Assembly (NCBI RefSeq): GCF_002104795.1
Contig: NZ_NCXO01000021.1
Location: 1 to 63,702, forward strand
Origin: Mycolicibacillus koreensis
GTDB taxonomy: Bacteria; Actinomycetota; Actinomycetes; Mycobacteriales; Mycobacteriaceae
DNA length: 63,702 nucleotides
Direction: 5' to 3'
Both the position numbers and the translations under genes were made by a program. The notes beneath the pieces were generated by a model that saw nothing but the letters and a program-made list of their open reading frames with translations, did not search any database and was not told where the DNA came from. Positions 48,590 through 58,754 of this stretch are shown piece by piece. The stretch's first letter is position 1. Each line of letters opens with the position of its first letter.

Positions 48590-49750
48590 ATGGCGCCGTC
48601 CGCGCTGCCGACCCTGCAGCTTCGCCCCGACACCCCGTTCGGGCTGTATCTGCATGTGCCGTTCTGCCTGACCCGCTGCGGGTACTGCGACTTCAACACC
48701 TACACGCCCGCCGAATTGGGCGGAGTCAACCCGGACGCCTGGCTGGCGGCGCTGTGCGCGGAGCTGACGATGGCCGCCGAGCAACTCGGCGGGCCGGTCG
48801 TCGACACCGTGTTCGTCGGTGGGGGCACGCCGTCGCTGCTGGGCGGGACCCGGATGCGGGTGATGCTCGACGCGGTGCGCGACAGTTTCGGGCTGGCGCC
48901 GCAGGCGGAGGTCACCACCGAGGCGAACCCGGAATCGACTTCCCCGGAGTTCTTCGACGAGATCCGCGCGGCCGGCTACACCCGGGTGTCGCTGGGCATG
49001 CAGTCGGTGGCGCCCCGGGTGTTGGCGACGCTGGACCGGGTGCACTCACCGGGCCGGGCACAGGTCGCGGCCGCCGAGGCGTTCGCCGCGGGATTCGAGC
49101 ACGTCAGCCTGGATCTGATCTACGGCACCCCGGGGGAGCGCGACGACGACCTGCGCGCCTCGGTGGAGGCCGCCCTGGCCGCCGGGGTCGACCACGTCTC
49201 GGCCTACGCGCTGATCGTCGAAGACGGCACCGCGTTGGCCCGCCGGGTTCGCCGCGGGGAGCTGCCCGCCCCCGACGACGATGTGCTCGCCGCCCGCTAC
49301 GAGATCGTCGACGCGATGCTCTCGGCGGGCGGCCTGCACTGGTATGAGGTGTCCAACTGGAGCCGCGGAGGCGGACAGTGCCGCCACAACCTCGGCTACT
49401 GGGACGGTGGTCAATGGTGGGGGGCGGGGCCCGGCGCGCACGGCCACATCGGCGACATCCGATGCTGGAACGTCAAGCACCCCAACGCCTACGCGACCGC
49501 CATCGACGAACAACGGTTGCCGGTGGCCGGTTACGAGACGCTCTCGGCGGTCGACCGGCACACCGAAGAGGTCATGCTGGGGCTGCGGCTGCGCCAGGGG
49601 CTGGCCACCGCGCTGCTGAACGCCGAGGAACTCCGCCGCGCCCAGACCGCGATCGGCGACGGGCTGCTGATCGCCGAGGGGCAGCGGCTGGTGCTCACCG
49701 ACCGGGGCCGGCTGCTGGCCGACGCGGTGGTGCGCACCCTTCTGGGCTGA
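48590..49750 (+). CDS. hemW: HemW-like radical SAM protein (annotated hemN-like)
   Basis: Radical SAM protein of 386 residues. The cluster motif CLTRCGYC gives C26, C30 and C33. Family features GGGTPSLL and TTEANPES follow, with a C-terminal HemN/HemW domain. The spacing and short N-terminus fit HemW, a haem-binding chaperone, rather than coproporphyrinogen oxidase HemN. The gene end runs into a set of 14-bp tandem repeats. Confidence 0.93.
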   Translation: MAPSALPTLQLRPDTPFGLYLHVPFCLTRCGYCDFNTYTPAELGGVNPDAWLAALCAELTMAAEQLGGPVVDTVFVGGGTPSLLGGTRMRVMLDAVRDSFGLAPQAEVTTEANPESTSPEFFDEIRAAGYTRVSLGMQSVAPRVLATLDRVHSPGRAQVAAAEAFAAGFEHVSLDLIYGTPGERDDDLRASVEAALAAGVDHVSAYALIVEDGTALARRVRRGELPAPDDDVLAARYEIVDAMLSAGGLHWYEVSNWSRGGGQCRHNLGYWDGGQWWGAGPGAHGHIGDIRCWNVKHPNAYATAIDEQRLPVAGYETLSAVDRHTEEVMLGLRLRQGLATALLNAEELRRAQTAIGDGLLIAEGQRLVLTDRGRLLADAVVRTLLG

Positions 49751-49808
49751 GGTCTTCTGGGCTGGGCTTTCCGGGCTGAGTCTTCTGGGCTGGGTCTTCT
49801 GGGCCCAG
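49739..49808. repeat. Five degenerate 14-bp tandem repeats at the hemW 3' end
   Basis: Units starting at 49739, 49753, 49767, 49781 and 49795 share CTTCTGGGCTGRG; the third has CTTTCCGGGCTGAG and the last ends TGGGCCCAG. Units 2 and 4 are identical. The first unit covers the hemW stop codon, so the array grew out of the end of the gene. Confidence 0.85.
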
Positions 49809-49866
49809 GACGCCCGGCCCACCGCCATCACCGGCGAGACCCGGCAACCCGGGCCGGTCAGCATCT

Positions 49867-49967
49867 GCGGAGAAAATAGCATCAAAAACCCGCGCGTGAG
49901 ATTATTCACCCGTCGAAAAACCGTGAATGCGGAAAAATACCGCTATTGTTTCCGCGGATGCGGAAAC
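49867..49967. promoter_or_regulatory. AT-rich upstream region with an 8+4+8 palindrome before the Rieske operon
   Basis: Unusually A/T-rich for this genome. It contains GTTTCCGC-GGAT-GCGGAAAC (49948-49967), a perfect 8-bp inverted repeat, plus a third half-site TGCGGAAA at 49928-49935 and a TTCAC/GTGAA pair further left. TATTGT (49944-49949) could be a -10, putting the palindrome at the transcription start. It looks like an operator for the Rieske-hemerythrin unit. Confidence 0.5.
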
Positions 49968-50064
49968 GGAGGCGACCGTGTCATGCGGCCATCGCCGCTC
50001 GGGCGCGCCCATCCGGCGCGACCGGCGCCACCTCGAGAATCGCCGAGCAAAGGACGGATCTGCC

Positions 50065-51099
50065 ATGGTCACGAGAGCGCCGAGACGGGCACTGCCGGAG
50101 AACCGGGTGCACCGAACGGGCAACCGGGTTCTGCTGGTGCTGGGGCGTCAGGAGTGGATGGACCGGCCCAGCTACCGATTCGAGAACATGCTGACGTTCG
50201 CGTTCAACGCCTTCGGCGGTGCCCGCGACCGGATCGCCAATCTGCTCAACGGGGTGTGGCTGGGTCATCCGGTGCATCCACCGCTGGCGTCGCTGACCAG
50301 CGGGGCGATCGGAACCACGGTCGCCCTCGACGCGCTGAGCATCCTGCCGGGCCGGCCGAAGACCGAGGTGTTCGATGCCTCCCGGTTCGCCCAACGTGCT
50401 CTGGGCGTCGGGATCGTCGCCAACCTGGCGTCCGCGGTGACCGGTATCGCCGACTGGCAGCACACCCATGAGCAGGATCGGCGGATCGGCGCGGTGCACG
50501 GGATCTTGAACGTGATCGCCACCGGTCTGTACCTCCGATCGTGGCGCGATCGTCGTCGGGGTCGCCACCGGCGGGGGATCGTGACCAGCGCGCTGGCGTA
50601 CGGAATCACCACCGGCAGCGGATTTTTGGGCGGCTCTTTGGTCTTCGGCTCGGGAATCGGGCTGGACCAGTCGGGAAACCGGCTGCGGATCGGGCAGTGG
50701 ACTCCGGTCGCGCCGGTGACCGATCTGCCGGCCGGGAAACCCACCCGGGTCGACGTCGACGGGGTGCCGGTGGTGCTCTGCCGCACCGGCGACACCGTGG
50801 CCGCGCTGGGCGGGCTCTGCCCGCACCTGGCCGCACCGATGGAGGACGGCTGGCTCGACCGGGGGCGCATCGTCTGCCCCTGGCACGGGTCCCAATTCGA
50901 CACCGCCACCGGCGAGGTCGTCCGTGGGCCGGCCGCGGCGCCGCTGCCCTGCTATGAGGCGCGGGTGCGCGGCGGCACCGTCGAACTGCGCGACGGTACC
51001 GACCATCCGGTCGGCTCGGGGAGACACACCCCGGTGTTCGCGATCACCGATGCCGAAACCACCGAGAAACCCGTCACCGAGGAGGCCGGCCAGCCGTGA
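50065..51099 (+). CDS. DUF2231 membrane protein fused to a Rieske 2Fe-2S domain
   Basis: A 344-residue protein. The N-terminal half is a DUF2231 membrane domain with GHPVHPPLASL and about four segments (about 65-200). The C-terminal Rieske domain has cluster ligands in CPH (about 252) and CPWH (about 272). Redox protein of unknown partner, probably membrane-bound electron transfer. ATG 50065 was chosen for the AAGGA upstream and the loss of recognisable sequence before it. Coupled to a hemerythrin gene (GTGA). Confidence 0.88.
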   Translation: MVTRAPRRALPENRVHRTGNRVLLVLGRQEWMDRPSYRFENMLTFAFNAFGGARDRIANLLNGVWLGHPVHPPLASLTSGAIGTTVALDALSILPGRPKTEVFDASRFAQRALGVGIVANLASAVTGIADWQHTHEQDRRIGAVHGILNVIATGLYLRSWRDRRRGRHRRGIVTSALAYGITTGSGFLGGSLVFGSGIGLDQSGNRLRIGQWTPVAPVTDLPAGKPTRVDVDGVPVVLCRTGDTVAALGGLCPHLAAPMEDGWLDRGRIVCPWHGSQFDTATGEVVRGPAAAPLPCYEARVRGGTVELRDGTDHPVGSGRHTPVFAITDAETTEKPVTEEAGQP

Positions 51100-51584
51100 G
51101 CAACGCCTACGACGTCCTGCGAGACCATCACAACGTGCTGCGTGATCTGGGCACCCGGTTGAAGGCGGCTGCGGTCGGTTCGGCCGAACGCCAGCGCATC
51201 CTCGATGAACTGCTGATGGAGTTCGACATCCACATGCGCATCGAGGACGACATCTACTATCCGGCGCTGGCGGCGGCCAGCCGGTTGATCGCGATCGCCC
51301 ACGCCGAGCACCGGCAGATCTACGACGCGCTGGCCACCGCGCTGCGCACCCCCACCGCCTCACCGGCGTACGAGGACGAGTGGAACTTCTTTCTCACGGT
51401 GCTCGAGGCCCACGCCGAGGAGGAGGAGCGCGACCTGATTCCCCCGCCGGCGCCGGTCGCGTTGACCGAGCAGCAGTTGGAGGACCTCGGTGCACAGATG
51501 AGCGCACGGATGGCCACGCTGCGCAACTCCCGCTGGCAGCGCTGGCACGTCAAGGGTCGGGCGGCTCTGCTGCGCGCGATGTAG
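51096..51584 (+). CDS. Hemerythrin HHE-domain protein
   Basis: Di-iron four-helix protein of 162 residues with histidine/glutamate ligands visible in LRDHHNVL, FDIHMRIEDDIYYP, AHAEHRQI and LEAHAEEEERDLIP. Such proteins sense or bind oxygen, nitric oxide or peroxide. Overlap with the Rieske gene suggests a two-protein redox or stress unit. Confidence 0.92.
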   Translation: MSNAYDVLRDHHNVLRDLGTRLKAAAVGSAERQRILDELLMEFDIHMRIEDDIYYPALAAASRLIAIAHAEHRQIYDALATALRTPTASPAYEDEWNFFLTVLEAHAEEEERDLIPPPAPVALTEQQLEDLGAQMSARMATLRNSRWQRWHVKGRAALLRAM

Positions 51585-51600
51585 TGCGGCGGCAGCGCCG

Positions 51601-52353
51601 CTACGGCCACCGGTTGGCGCGCCCGAGCGGGCGCTCACCGTCGCCGGTGCGTTCGACGAGCGCAATATCGCTGCGCCCGGACTGATTCATCGCCCAGCGC
51701 AGCCGATCGAGGTGAAACCGGCGCGCGCCCACCACCGTGCGATACGGCAGGTCGGTGAGCACCTCCTGGTCGCGCGCCGGCATCGGAACCGGGTTCTTGC
51801 CGGCACCGAGCGCGGCGATCTCGACGGTGCCGCGCGCGTCATCGGCGGTGATCACCACCTGTGAGATCTCGGCCCAGGGCACCAGCGTGGCGCGAAACCG
51901 CAGCCCGAGAACATCGCCGATGAACAGCGTGGACGTGGCCAGGTGATAGCCGATACCGGCCACCACCGCGAGCGCCAGCACCAGTTTCAGCCCCTGCCAG
52001 CCCCACGTGAGCCCCACGACGCCGGCGAGCTGGCCGGTGGCCCAGATCAGCACGACGCCGCCGACCACGACGGCCAGCAGCCGCAGGCCGGCCAGCCGCA
52101 CCGCGATGCGGTAGCGCATCTGCCGGATGGCGTTGCGCGCCCCGACGGCCGCGGCCACGGTCACCGCCGCGGCGACGACGACCACCGGGCCCGCCACGGC
52201 CACCGAACGGCCGGTGATCACGTACGGCAGCGCCACCAGCAGCGTCAGCGCGGACACCGCGGCCACGACCAGAAACGACTTGTACGGTGTCGCCGCCGCG
52301 CGTCGGTGCGCCAGGGCCTCGGCCCGGGTGACGGGCTGCAGCGAATACGCCAT
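51601..52353 (-). CDS. Hypothetical membrane protein
   Basis: A 250-residue protein I do not recognise. Four hydrophobic segments lie at about 27-45, 50-70, 88-108 and 112-135, followed by a soluble C-terminal region (about 140-245) with a beta-rich look (FRATLVPWAEISQVVI), perhaps a bacterial PH-like domain. ATG 52353 follows AGAAAGG. Divergent from the MTB12-like gene. Confidence 0.75.
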   Translation of the reverse strand: MAYSLQPVTRAEALAHRRAAATPYKSFLVVAAVSALTLLVALPYVITGRSVAVAGPVVVVAAAVTVAAAVGARNAIRQMRYRIAVRLAGLRLLAVVVGGVVLIWATGQLAGVVGLTWGWQGLKLVLALAVVAGIGYHLATSTLFIGDVLGLRFRATLVPWAEISQVVITADDARGTVEIAALGAGKNPVPMPARDQEVLTDLPYRTVVGARRFHLDRLRWAMNQSGRSDIALVERTGDGERPLGRANRWP

Positions 52354-52535
52354 GACACAACCCTTTCTGAAGTCCCCTCTGAAGTCGGGGCCGCTTCGGC
52401 GGCGGATCCACGATAGGCCGAAGCCGCGCCCGCCCGGCGGGAGCCTCCCGGATGTAACACCGGAGCCGGTATCGACGACAACAGCAGTATCGGAGCGCCA
52501 CTTCGGTGCCGATACCTCAGCGAAAGGATCTAACC

Positions 52536-53030
52536 GTGACCGTGAAAACCCTGACCACCGGTGTGGCCGCCGTCGCCGCGATCGGTGCCGCCGCCTTCGG
52601 CGTGGGCACCGCGATCGCCCCGGCCCCCGCGTCACACGTCCAGCTCGCCGCCGTGGGTGCTCCGCTGCCGTTGGACCCGGCCGAGGCGCTGCCGACCGCC
52701 GACCAGCTGGTCGGCCTGCTCAACAGCCTCGCCGACCCGGCCGTGCCGTTCGCCAACAAGGGCAACCTCATCGAAGGCGGCCTCGGCGGCGCCGAGAGCG
52801 CGGTCGCCGACCACAAGCTGCGCAAGGCCGAACGCAAGGGCCAGTTGCCGCTGGCGTTCGCCGTGAACAACATCGCCCCGGCCGGCCCGGGCTCCGCCAG
52901 CGCCGATGTCACGGTCTCCGGTCCGCAGCTGGCGGCCCGTACGATGAACCTCACCTTCGTCGACCTGGGCGGATGGGAGCTGTCGCGGGCATCGGTCAAC
53001 CAGCTGATCCAGGCCACCTCGGCGAGCTGA
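52536..53030 (+). CDS. mtb12: Secreted low-molecular-weight antigen MTB12-like (CFP-2 family)
   Basis: A 164-residue exported protein. The signal peptide ([20 protein letters not shown]) is followed by a mature domain with [24 protein letters not shown] and [13 protein letters not shown], the pattern of M. tuberculosis MTB12 (Rv2376c), which also lies next to mycobactin genes. Function unknown; known as a culture-filtrate antigen. GTG 52536 follows AAAGGA. Confidence 0.9.
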   Translation: MTVKTLTTGVAAVAAIGAAAFGVGTAIAPAPASHVQLAAVGAPLPLDPAEALPTADQLVGLLNSLADPAVPFANKGNLIEGGLGGAESAVADHKLRKAERKGQLPLAFAVNNIAPAGPGSASADVTVSGPQLAARTMNLTFVDLGGWELSRASVNQLIQATSAS

Positions 53031-53064
53031 CCAGCGGCCCGGCGACGGGGTGTTTCGCCGAAAG

Positions 53065-54463
<1,399 letters not shown>

Positions 54464-54486
54464 GCCGGCCGTGCGCCGGCCGTGAG

Positions 54487-55377
54487 TCAGCCGTGCGGCG
54501 GCACCAGGACGTCGCTGAGCAGCGAGCCGACCAAAGATTCGATGGTCGATTCGATCGACGAGGCCAGTGTTGCGGTCACCGAGGCCACCGCCTGGGTGCG
54601 GAATCGCACCAGCATCGTGATCAGATCGGCGATCTCGGTGTCCGCCGGCAGCGCCTCGCCCAGGTTGAGGCGACCGAGAACGTGATCAGCGCCGGCGCGC
54701 ACCAGCAGATCGCTGATGGCGTCGAGGTGCGGCACGATCTGTTCATGCAAGTCGATCAGTGTCTCGATATCGATGCCGTAGTCACTGATCTCCTGAAATG
54801 CCGCAATGAGTTTCGGACGGGTGATCGTCGCGGTCATCCCATCGACGCGAATGATCTCCAGAGCCACCAGTCGGGTGAACGCCGCCGGGTTGCCGATCAG
54901 TGCTTCGGCGGCGCTGCGCGACATCGTCTCGGGACGCTCGGTGGTCCAGGTCCCCGCGATCGCGGACTCCAGGCCCAGCACGTCGGCGAGGCTTTTGCCG
55001 TTCTCCCAGGCGGCGAGCATCTCCTTGACGTGGGCGATGGTGTAGCCGCGGTCGAGCATCGAGGTGATCAGCCGTAGCCGGGTCAGGTGGGTGTCGTTGT
55101 ACAGCGCGATCCGGCCGACCCGCAGCGGGGCCGGCAGCAGACCCCGGTCCCGGTACACCCGGATGTTGCGGGTGGTGGTCGCCGCCAGCCGGGCCAACTC
55201 CTCGACGCGGTACTCCCCGGAGTTCGGCGCGTCCGGGTGGCGGGCGGCGGCGTCGAACAGTTGGCGCACCGCGGCCCCGATCACGTCGCGCGATCCGCGG
55301 CGCAGCCGCCGCGGCGCACGGCGCAGGTTCGCCAGGATCCCGGTGACCGTGCCCGGTTCGCCGTGCGGATCGGCCAT
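54487..55377 (-). CDS. MerR family regulator
   Basis: A 296-residue regulator. A winged HTH at about 50-118 (YRVEELARLAATTTRNIRVYRDRGLLPAP) is followed by a long helical C-terminal part without obvious metal-binding cysteines. It is the last gene of the SDR-diiron-monooxygenase-merR operon (ATGA overlap at 55377) and probably regulates it. Convergent with mbtI, 23 bp apart. Confidence 0.87.
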   Translation of the reverse strand: MADPHGEPGTVTGILANLRRAPRRLRRGSRDVIGAAVRQLFDAAARHPDAPNSGEYRVEELARLAATTTRNIRVYRDRGLLPAPLRVGRIALYNDTHLTRLRLITSMLDRGYTIAHVKEMLAAWENGKSLADVLGLESAIAGTWTTERPETMSRSAAEALIGNPAAFTRLVALEIIRVDGMTATITRPKLIAAFQEISDYGIDIETLIDLHEQIVPHLDAISDLLVRAGADHVLGRLNLGEALPADTEIADLITMLVRFRTQAVASVTATLASSIESTIESLVGSLLSDVLVPPHG

Positions 55378-56870
55378 CACGCCGACACGACGGCGCGGTC
55401 GCCGGACTCCCGGGGAACCGCGAGGTAGTCGGTCTTGCGGAACGAACGCATCTGTCGAAGATACTGGGTCGCAAAGCCCGGATACATCGCCGCGTTGAAC
55501 CCGTCGTCGGTCAGGTACCAGCTGCGGCACCCCGACATCCAGGTCGTTTTCGCCAGGCGGCGCTGCAGCCGGGCGTTGTGGCGGCGTTGAACCTCGCTGC
55601 GCACATCGAGATAGCGCAGGTCGTCGCGCACGATCGTGGTGATCGCGCGCACCACGTAGTCCAGTTGACCCTCGACGTAGACCAGCAGGGAATTGTGCCC
55701 GGGGCCGGAGTTGGGTCCGGTCATGAAGAACAGGTTGGGATAGCCGTGGGCCTGGATGCTCTTGTAGGCCTGACCGCCGCCGGCCCAGTCGTCGGCCAGG
55801 CTGCGCCCGTCGAGACCGGTCACCGGAAACGGCGGCCCGTTCAGGTGCACGTCGTAGCCGGTGGCGAACACGATCGCATCCAGGCGGTGTTCCACGCCGT
55901 CGCTGGTGCGGATCCCGGCCGGGCTCAGCGTCGCGATCGGCCAGTCGATCAGTTTGCAGTTGGGACGCTGCAGGGCGGGGTAGTAGTCGCTGGAGAGCAG
56001 CATCCGTTTACACCCCGGGGTGAAATCAGGGGTGAGTTGGCGCCGCAGCCACGGATCGGCGACAGCGACCCGCAGGTGGGCGCGGCCCAACCGGGCCACC
56101 AGCCCGCTGAGCGGGGTGTCCCACACCAGGGCGGTGGCGGTGACCTCGTGGCCCCAGAAGAGCGCCTGGCGGGCCAGATCCTGGGCGGCCGGCACGCGGG
56201 CGAACAGATCCTTGACCGCCGCGGGGATGGGGACGTCCGCACGGGGCAGCACCCACCCGGGGGTGCGTTGGAACACCTTGACGAAATCGGCTCTTTCGAC
56301 CAGTTCGGGAACGATCTGCACGGCGCTGGCCCCGGTGCCGACGACCGCGACCCGTTTGCCGGTGAAGTCGTAGTCGTCGTCCCAGCGGGCGGAGTGGATG
56401 ACGTGGCCGGTGTAGCTGTCGAGGCCACGGATGTCGGGAAGGCCGGCATCGGTCAACGGGCCCGACGCCAACACCACACTGCGCGCCCGAAAACGCCGGC
56501 GGCCCACGGTGATGATCCACACCCCGGCCCGCTCGTCGAAGCGCAGACCGGTGACCTCATGGCCGAACCGGATCCGGTCGCGCACCGAGAACTGATCGGC
56601 CATGTCGTCGATGTGGTCGCAGATCTCCGCGGCGGGGGAGTAGGCCCGCGACCATGACGGGTTCTTGACGAACGAATAGGAGTACAGCAATGACGGGATG
56701 TCGCAGGCCGCACCGGGATAGCGGGTGTCGCGCCAGGTGCCGCCGACCCGGTCGCTGCGTTCCAGGATGACGAAGTCGTCCAGTCCGGCCTGATCGAGTT
56801 TGATCGCCGCGCCGATCCCGCTGAATCCGGCGCCGATGATCACCGTCTGGTAGATGCGGGCCTTCGGCAT
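55377..56870 (-). CDS. Flavin-containing monooxygenase (Baeyer-Villiger type)
   Basis: FAD/NADPH monooxygenase of 497 residues. It has an FAD motif GAGFSGIGAA, a Baeyer-Villiger-like fingerprint in YTGHVIHSARWD, and an NADPH motif VVGTGASAVQ. Related mycobacterial proteins include EthA- and MymA-type enzymes. Start ATG 56870 lies 2 bp after the diiron gene stop. The substrate is unknown; the neighbours suggest a lipid or ketone. Confidence 0.9.
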   Translation of the reverse strand: MPKARIYQTVIIGAGFSGIGAAIKLDQAGLDDFVILERSDRVGGTWRDTRYPGAACDIPSLLYSYSFVKNPSWSRAYSPAAEICDHIDDMADQFSVRDRIRFGHEVTGLRFDERAGVWIITVGRRRFRARSVVLASGPLTDAGLPDIRGLDSYTGHVIHSARWDDDYDFTGKRVAVVGTGASAVQIVPELVERADFVKVFQRTPGWVLPRADVPIPAAVKDLFARVPAAQDLARQALFWGHEVTATALVWDTPLSGLVARLGRAHLRVAVADPWLRRQLTPDFTPGCKRMLLSSDYYPALQRPNCKLIDWPIATLSPAGIRTSDGVEHRLDAIVFATGYDVHLNGPPFPVTGLDGRSLADDWAGGGQAYKSIQAHGYPNLFFMTGPNSGPGHNSLLVYVEGQLDYVVRAITTIVRDDLRYLDVRSEVQRRHNARLQRRLAKTTWMSGCRSWYLTDDGFNAAMYPGFATQYLRQMRSFRKTDYLAVPRESGDRAVVSA

Positions 56871-56872
56871 GA

Positions 56873-57793
56873 TCAGGCCGCCGGCTCGTGGGTGAGTTCC
56901 TTGAACCAACTGGGGATGGGCTTGAGCAGCCGCCGCGGGTAGAGATCCGACAGCCAGATCGTCGGGTTGGCCAGCCGGTGATATCTGCTGTCGGGGTTGG
57001 CGAACATCTTCGCGTAACCCTTGATCAGTTGGTAGGTCGGCACCTTCTGGGTCTTCTGGCCGCGGTCACCGAACTGTTGGAACCGCATCAGCGCGCTGTA
57101 GAGGCGCTGCGGATCCATCCCCATGCCGATGATCTCGTTGCGCACCCGGTTGAACAGCGGCACCGCCATCAGCGCCCCGATGATCACCCCCGGTGTGGCG
57201 ATGTTGCCGACGAACTCGATCATCAGTTTGCGGGTGGTGGCGTGCCCGATCAGTTCCAGTACCGCGAAATCGACGGCGATGTGCCGCGACTCGTCATTGT
57301 TGATCTTCTCGAACACCTGGTGGCAGACCGGGTCGTCGACCTCGTCGAGCAAAAACTTCAGCAACGCCCCGTCGAGGGCGACCTCCAGCATCGGGATGAC
57401 GGTGCCCAGCACCGACAACGGCATGTCGTCGGCGTAGTCGTCGAGCCACTGCATGGCCAGACGGATGTTGACGTTGGGCTCGGGAAACTCGCCGTCGTCG
57501 AGCATTCCCCAGCGCTTCATCAACGCCAGTTCGGCGTTGGCGTGCCGCTGTTCCTCGGCGTGGAAGTAGCGGTAGACCTCGGCCAGTGTTGCGGTGGGCG
57601 CCTTGCGCGCCATCGCCGCGAACCCACGTGCGCCGATGTTCTCGATCCAGCACAGATCCGCCATGAAGGCCTTCAGTCTCGGTCGCATCTCGTCGGTGAT
57701 GGTCTCGGCGCCCGGCGCCTCCCAGTCGACGTCGGCCAGCGCCCACTGGCGGTCCTTGATCTTGGTGAGCATGACATCCATGTCGATGGTCAT
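56873..57793 (-). CDS. Ferritin-like diiron protein
   Basis: A 306-residue, mainly helical protein with two carboxylate/histidine motifs typical of diiron sites, EEQRH (about 80) and DESRH (about 167), and an additional upstream acidic helix (ENIGARGF). Probably an oxygenase or oxidase on a hydrophobic substrate; sometimes annotated as a metal-dependent hydrolase. Second in the operon, 27 bp after the SDR gene. Confidence 0.8.
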   Translation of the reverse strand: MTIDMDVMLTKIKDRQWALADVDWEAPGAETITDEMRPRLKAFMADLCWIENIGARGFAAMARKAPTATLAEVYRYFHAEEQRHANAELALMKRWGMLDDGEFPEPNVNIRLAMQWLDDYADDMPLSVLGTVIPMLEVALDGALLKFLLDEVDDPVCHQVFEKINNDESRHIAVDFAVLELIGHATTRKLMIEFVGNIATPGVIIGALMAVPLFNRVRNEIIGMGMDPQRLYSALMRFQQFGDRGQKTQKVPTYQLIKGYAKMFANPDSRYHRLANPTIWLSDLYPRRLLKPIPSWFKELTHEPAA

Positions 57794-57820
57794 CGCCGAT
57801 CCTCCAGGTGATGTGGGTGT

Positions 57821-58660
57821 TCAGTGCGGCCCGGCTCGAGAGACCAATCCGATGCCGCGGGTGTACATCTTGGGGGCGAAACGCTTGATGCCCCAACCGA
57901 TCTTGGCGTCCAACTGGGGCATGCAATACAGCGATCCGCGATCGTGGCTGTCCAGGCAGTCCCGGGCGACCCGGTCGGCGGAGAACCCGGTCCACCGCAT
58001 CAACCGGTCGGCGAGCTCACCGGAATGCGTGGTGATCCGGCCGGCGTCGACGATGTTGGTCTTGACGAATGTCGGGCACAGCACGGTGACGCCGATCCCG
58101 GTGCCGGACAGTTCCGCGGCGAGGGTCTCCGACAGCGACAGCACGCCGGCTTTGGAGACGTTGTAGGCGGCCATGTTCGGCGCCGCCCCGAAGGAGGCGG
58201 CCGACGCGACGTTGATGATGCCGCGCGGGCGGTTCCGCGGCGCGTCGCGCAGGATCGGGGTGAACACGTGACAGCCGTGGATGGGGCCCCACAGGTTGAT
58301 CCCCAACGTCCAGGACCAGTCGTCGATCGGCATCTCGCCGATGGGGGTGCCGCCGGCGCCGACACCGGCGTTGTTGATGACCAGGGTGGGCGGGCCGTCG
58401 AGCCAGGCCTGGGCGGCGGTGGCCAGTTTCACCACGTTGTTGAGCCGCGACACATCGCAGCGCAGTGCGGTGGCACGCCCCCCGGCGGCGGTGATCGCCG
58501 CCGCGGTGCGTTCGGCGGCTGCCTTGTCGATGTCGCTGCAGACCACGGCTCCGCCGCGGTGGCCCAGCTCGCGGGCGAACGCCGCCCCGATGCCGCTTCC
58601 GGCGCCGGTGACCACCGCCGCCGCGTTGCGGCTGCGCTTGACCGACCGGCCGAAGACCAT
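57821..58660 (-). CDS. Short-chain dehydrogenase/reductase
   Basis: Classical SDR of 279 residues with cofactor motif TGAGSGIG, NNAG, and catalytic YNVSK with an upstream serine in NVASAASFG. First gene of the four-gene minus-strand operon. The start ATG 58660 has a -10-like TTGACT 7 nt upstream and may be leaderless. It lies 94 bp from the end of mbtA on the same strand. Confidence 0.92.
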   Translation of the reverse strand: MVFGRSVKRSRNAAAVVTGAGSGIGAAFARELGHRGGAVVCSDIDKAAAERTAAAITAAGGRATALRCDVSRLNNVVKLATAAQAWLDGPPTLVINNAGVGAGGTPIGEMPIDDWSWTLGINLWGPIHGCHVFTPILRDAPRNRPRGIINVASAASFGAAPNMAAYNVSKAGVLSLSETLAAELSGTGIGVTVLCPTFVKTNIVDAGRITTHSGELADRLMRWTGFSADRVARDCLDSHDRGSLYCMPQLDAKIGWGIKRFAPKMYTRGIGLVSRAGPH

Positions 58661-58667
58661 GTGAGCA

Positions 58668-58699
58668 AGTCAACAGTCAATGGTGACATTAGTCAATGG
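58668..58699 (-). promoter_or_regulatory. Repeated TTGACT elements before the SDR operon
   Basis: AGTCAATGG occurs at 58675-58683 and 58691-58699, 16 bp apart. On the minus strand this reads as spaced TTGACT copies, with a third TTGACT at 58673-58668 placed as a -10 directly before the ATG. The repeats could be a -35 plus regulator half-sites for the MerR protein or another factor. Confidence 0.45.
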
Positions 58700-58754
58700 C
58701 AATGTCGGGGGCGTGTCCGATTCGTTGCCGGGTGCTGCGCCCGGCACCGCCCGG

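Noticed and set aside
49927..50064. Longer N-terminus for the DUF2231-Rieske protein
   Set aside because: The added residues are not conserved-looking and overlap the palindrome; ATG 50065 has an AAGGA site.
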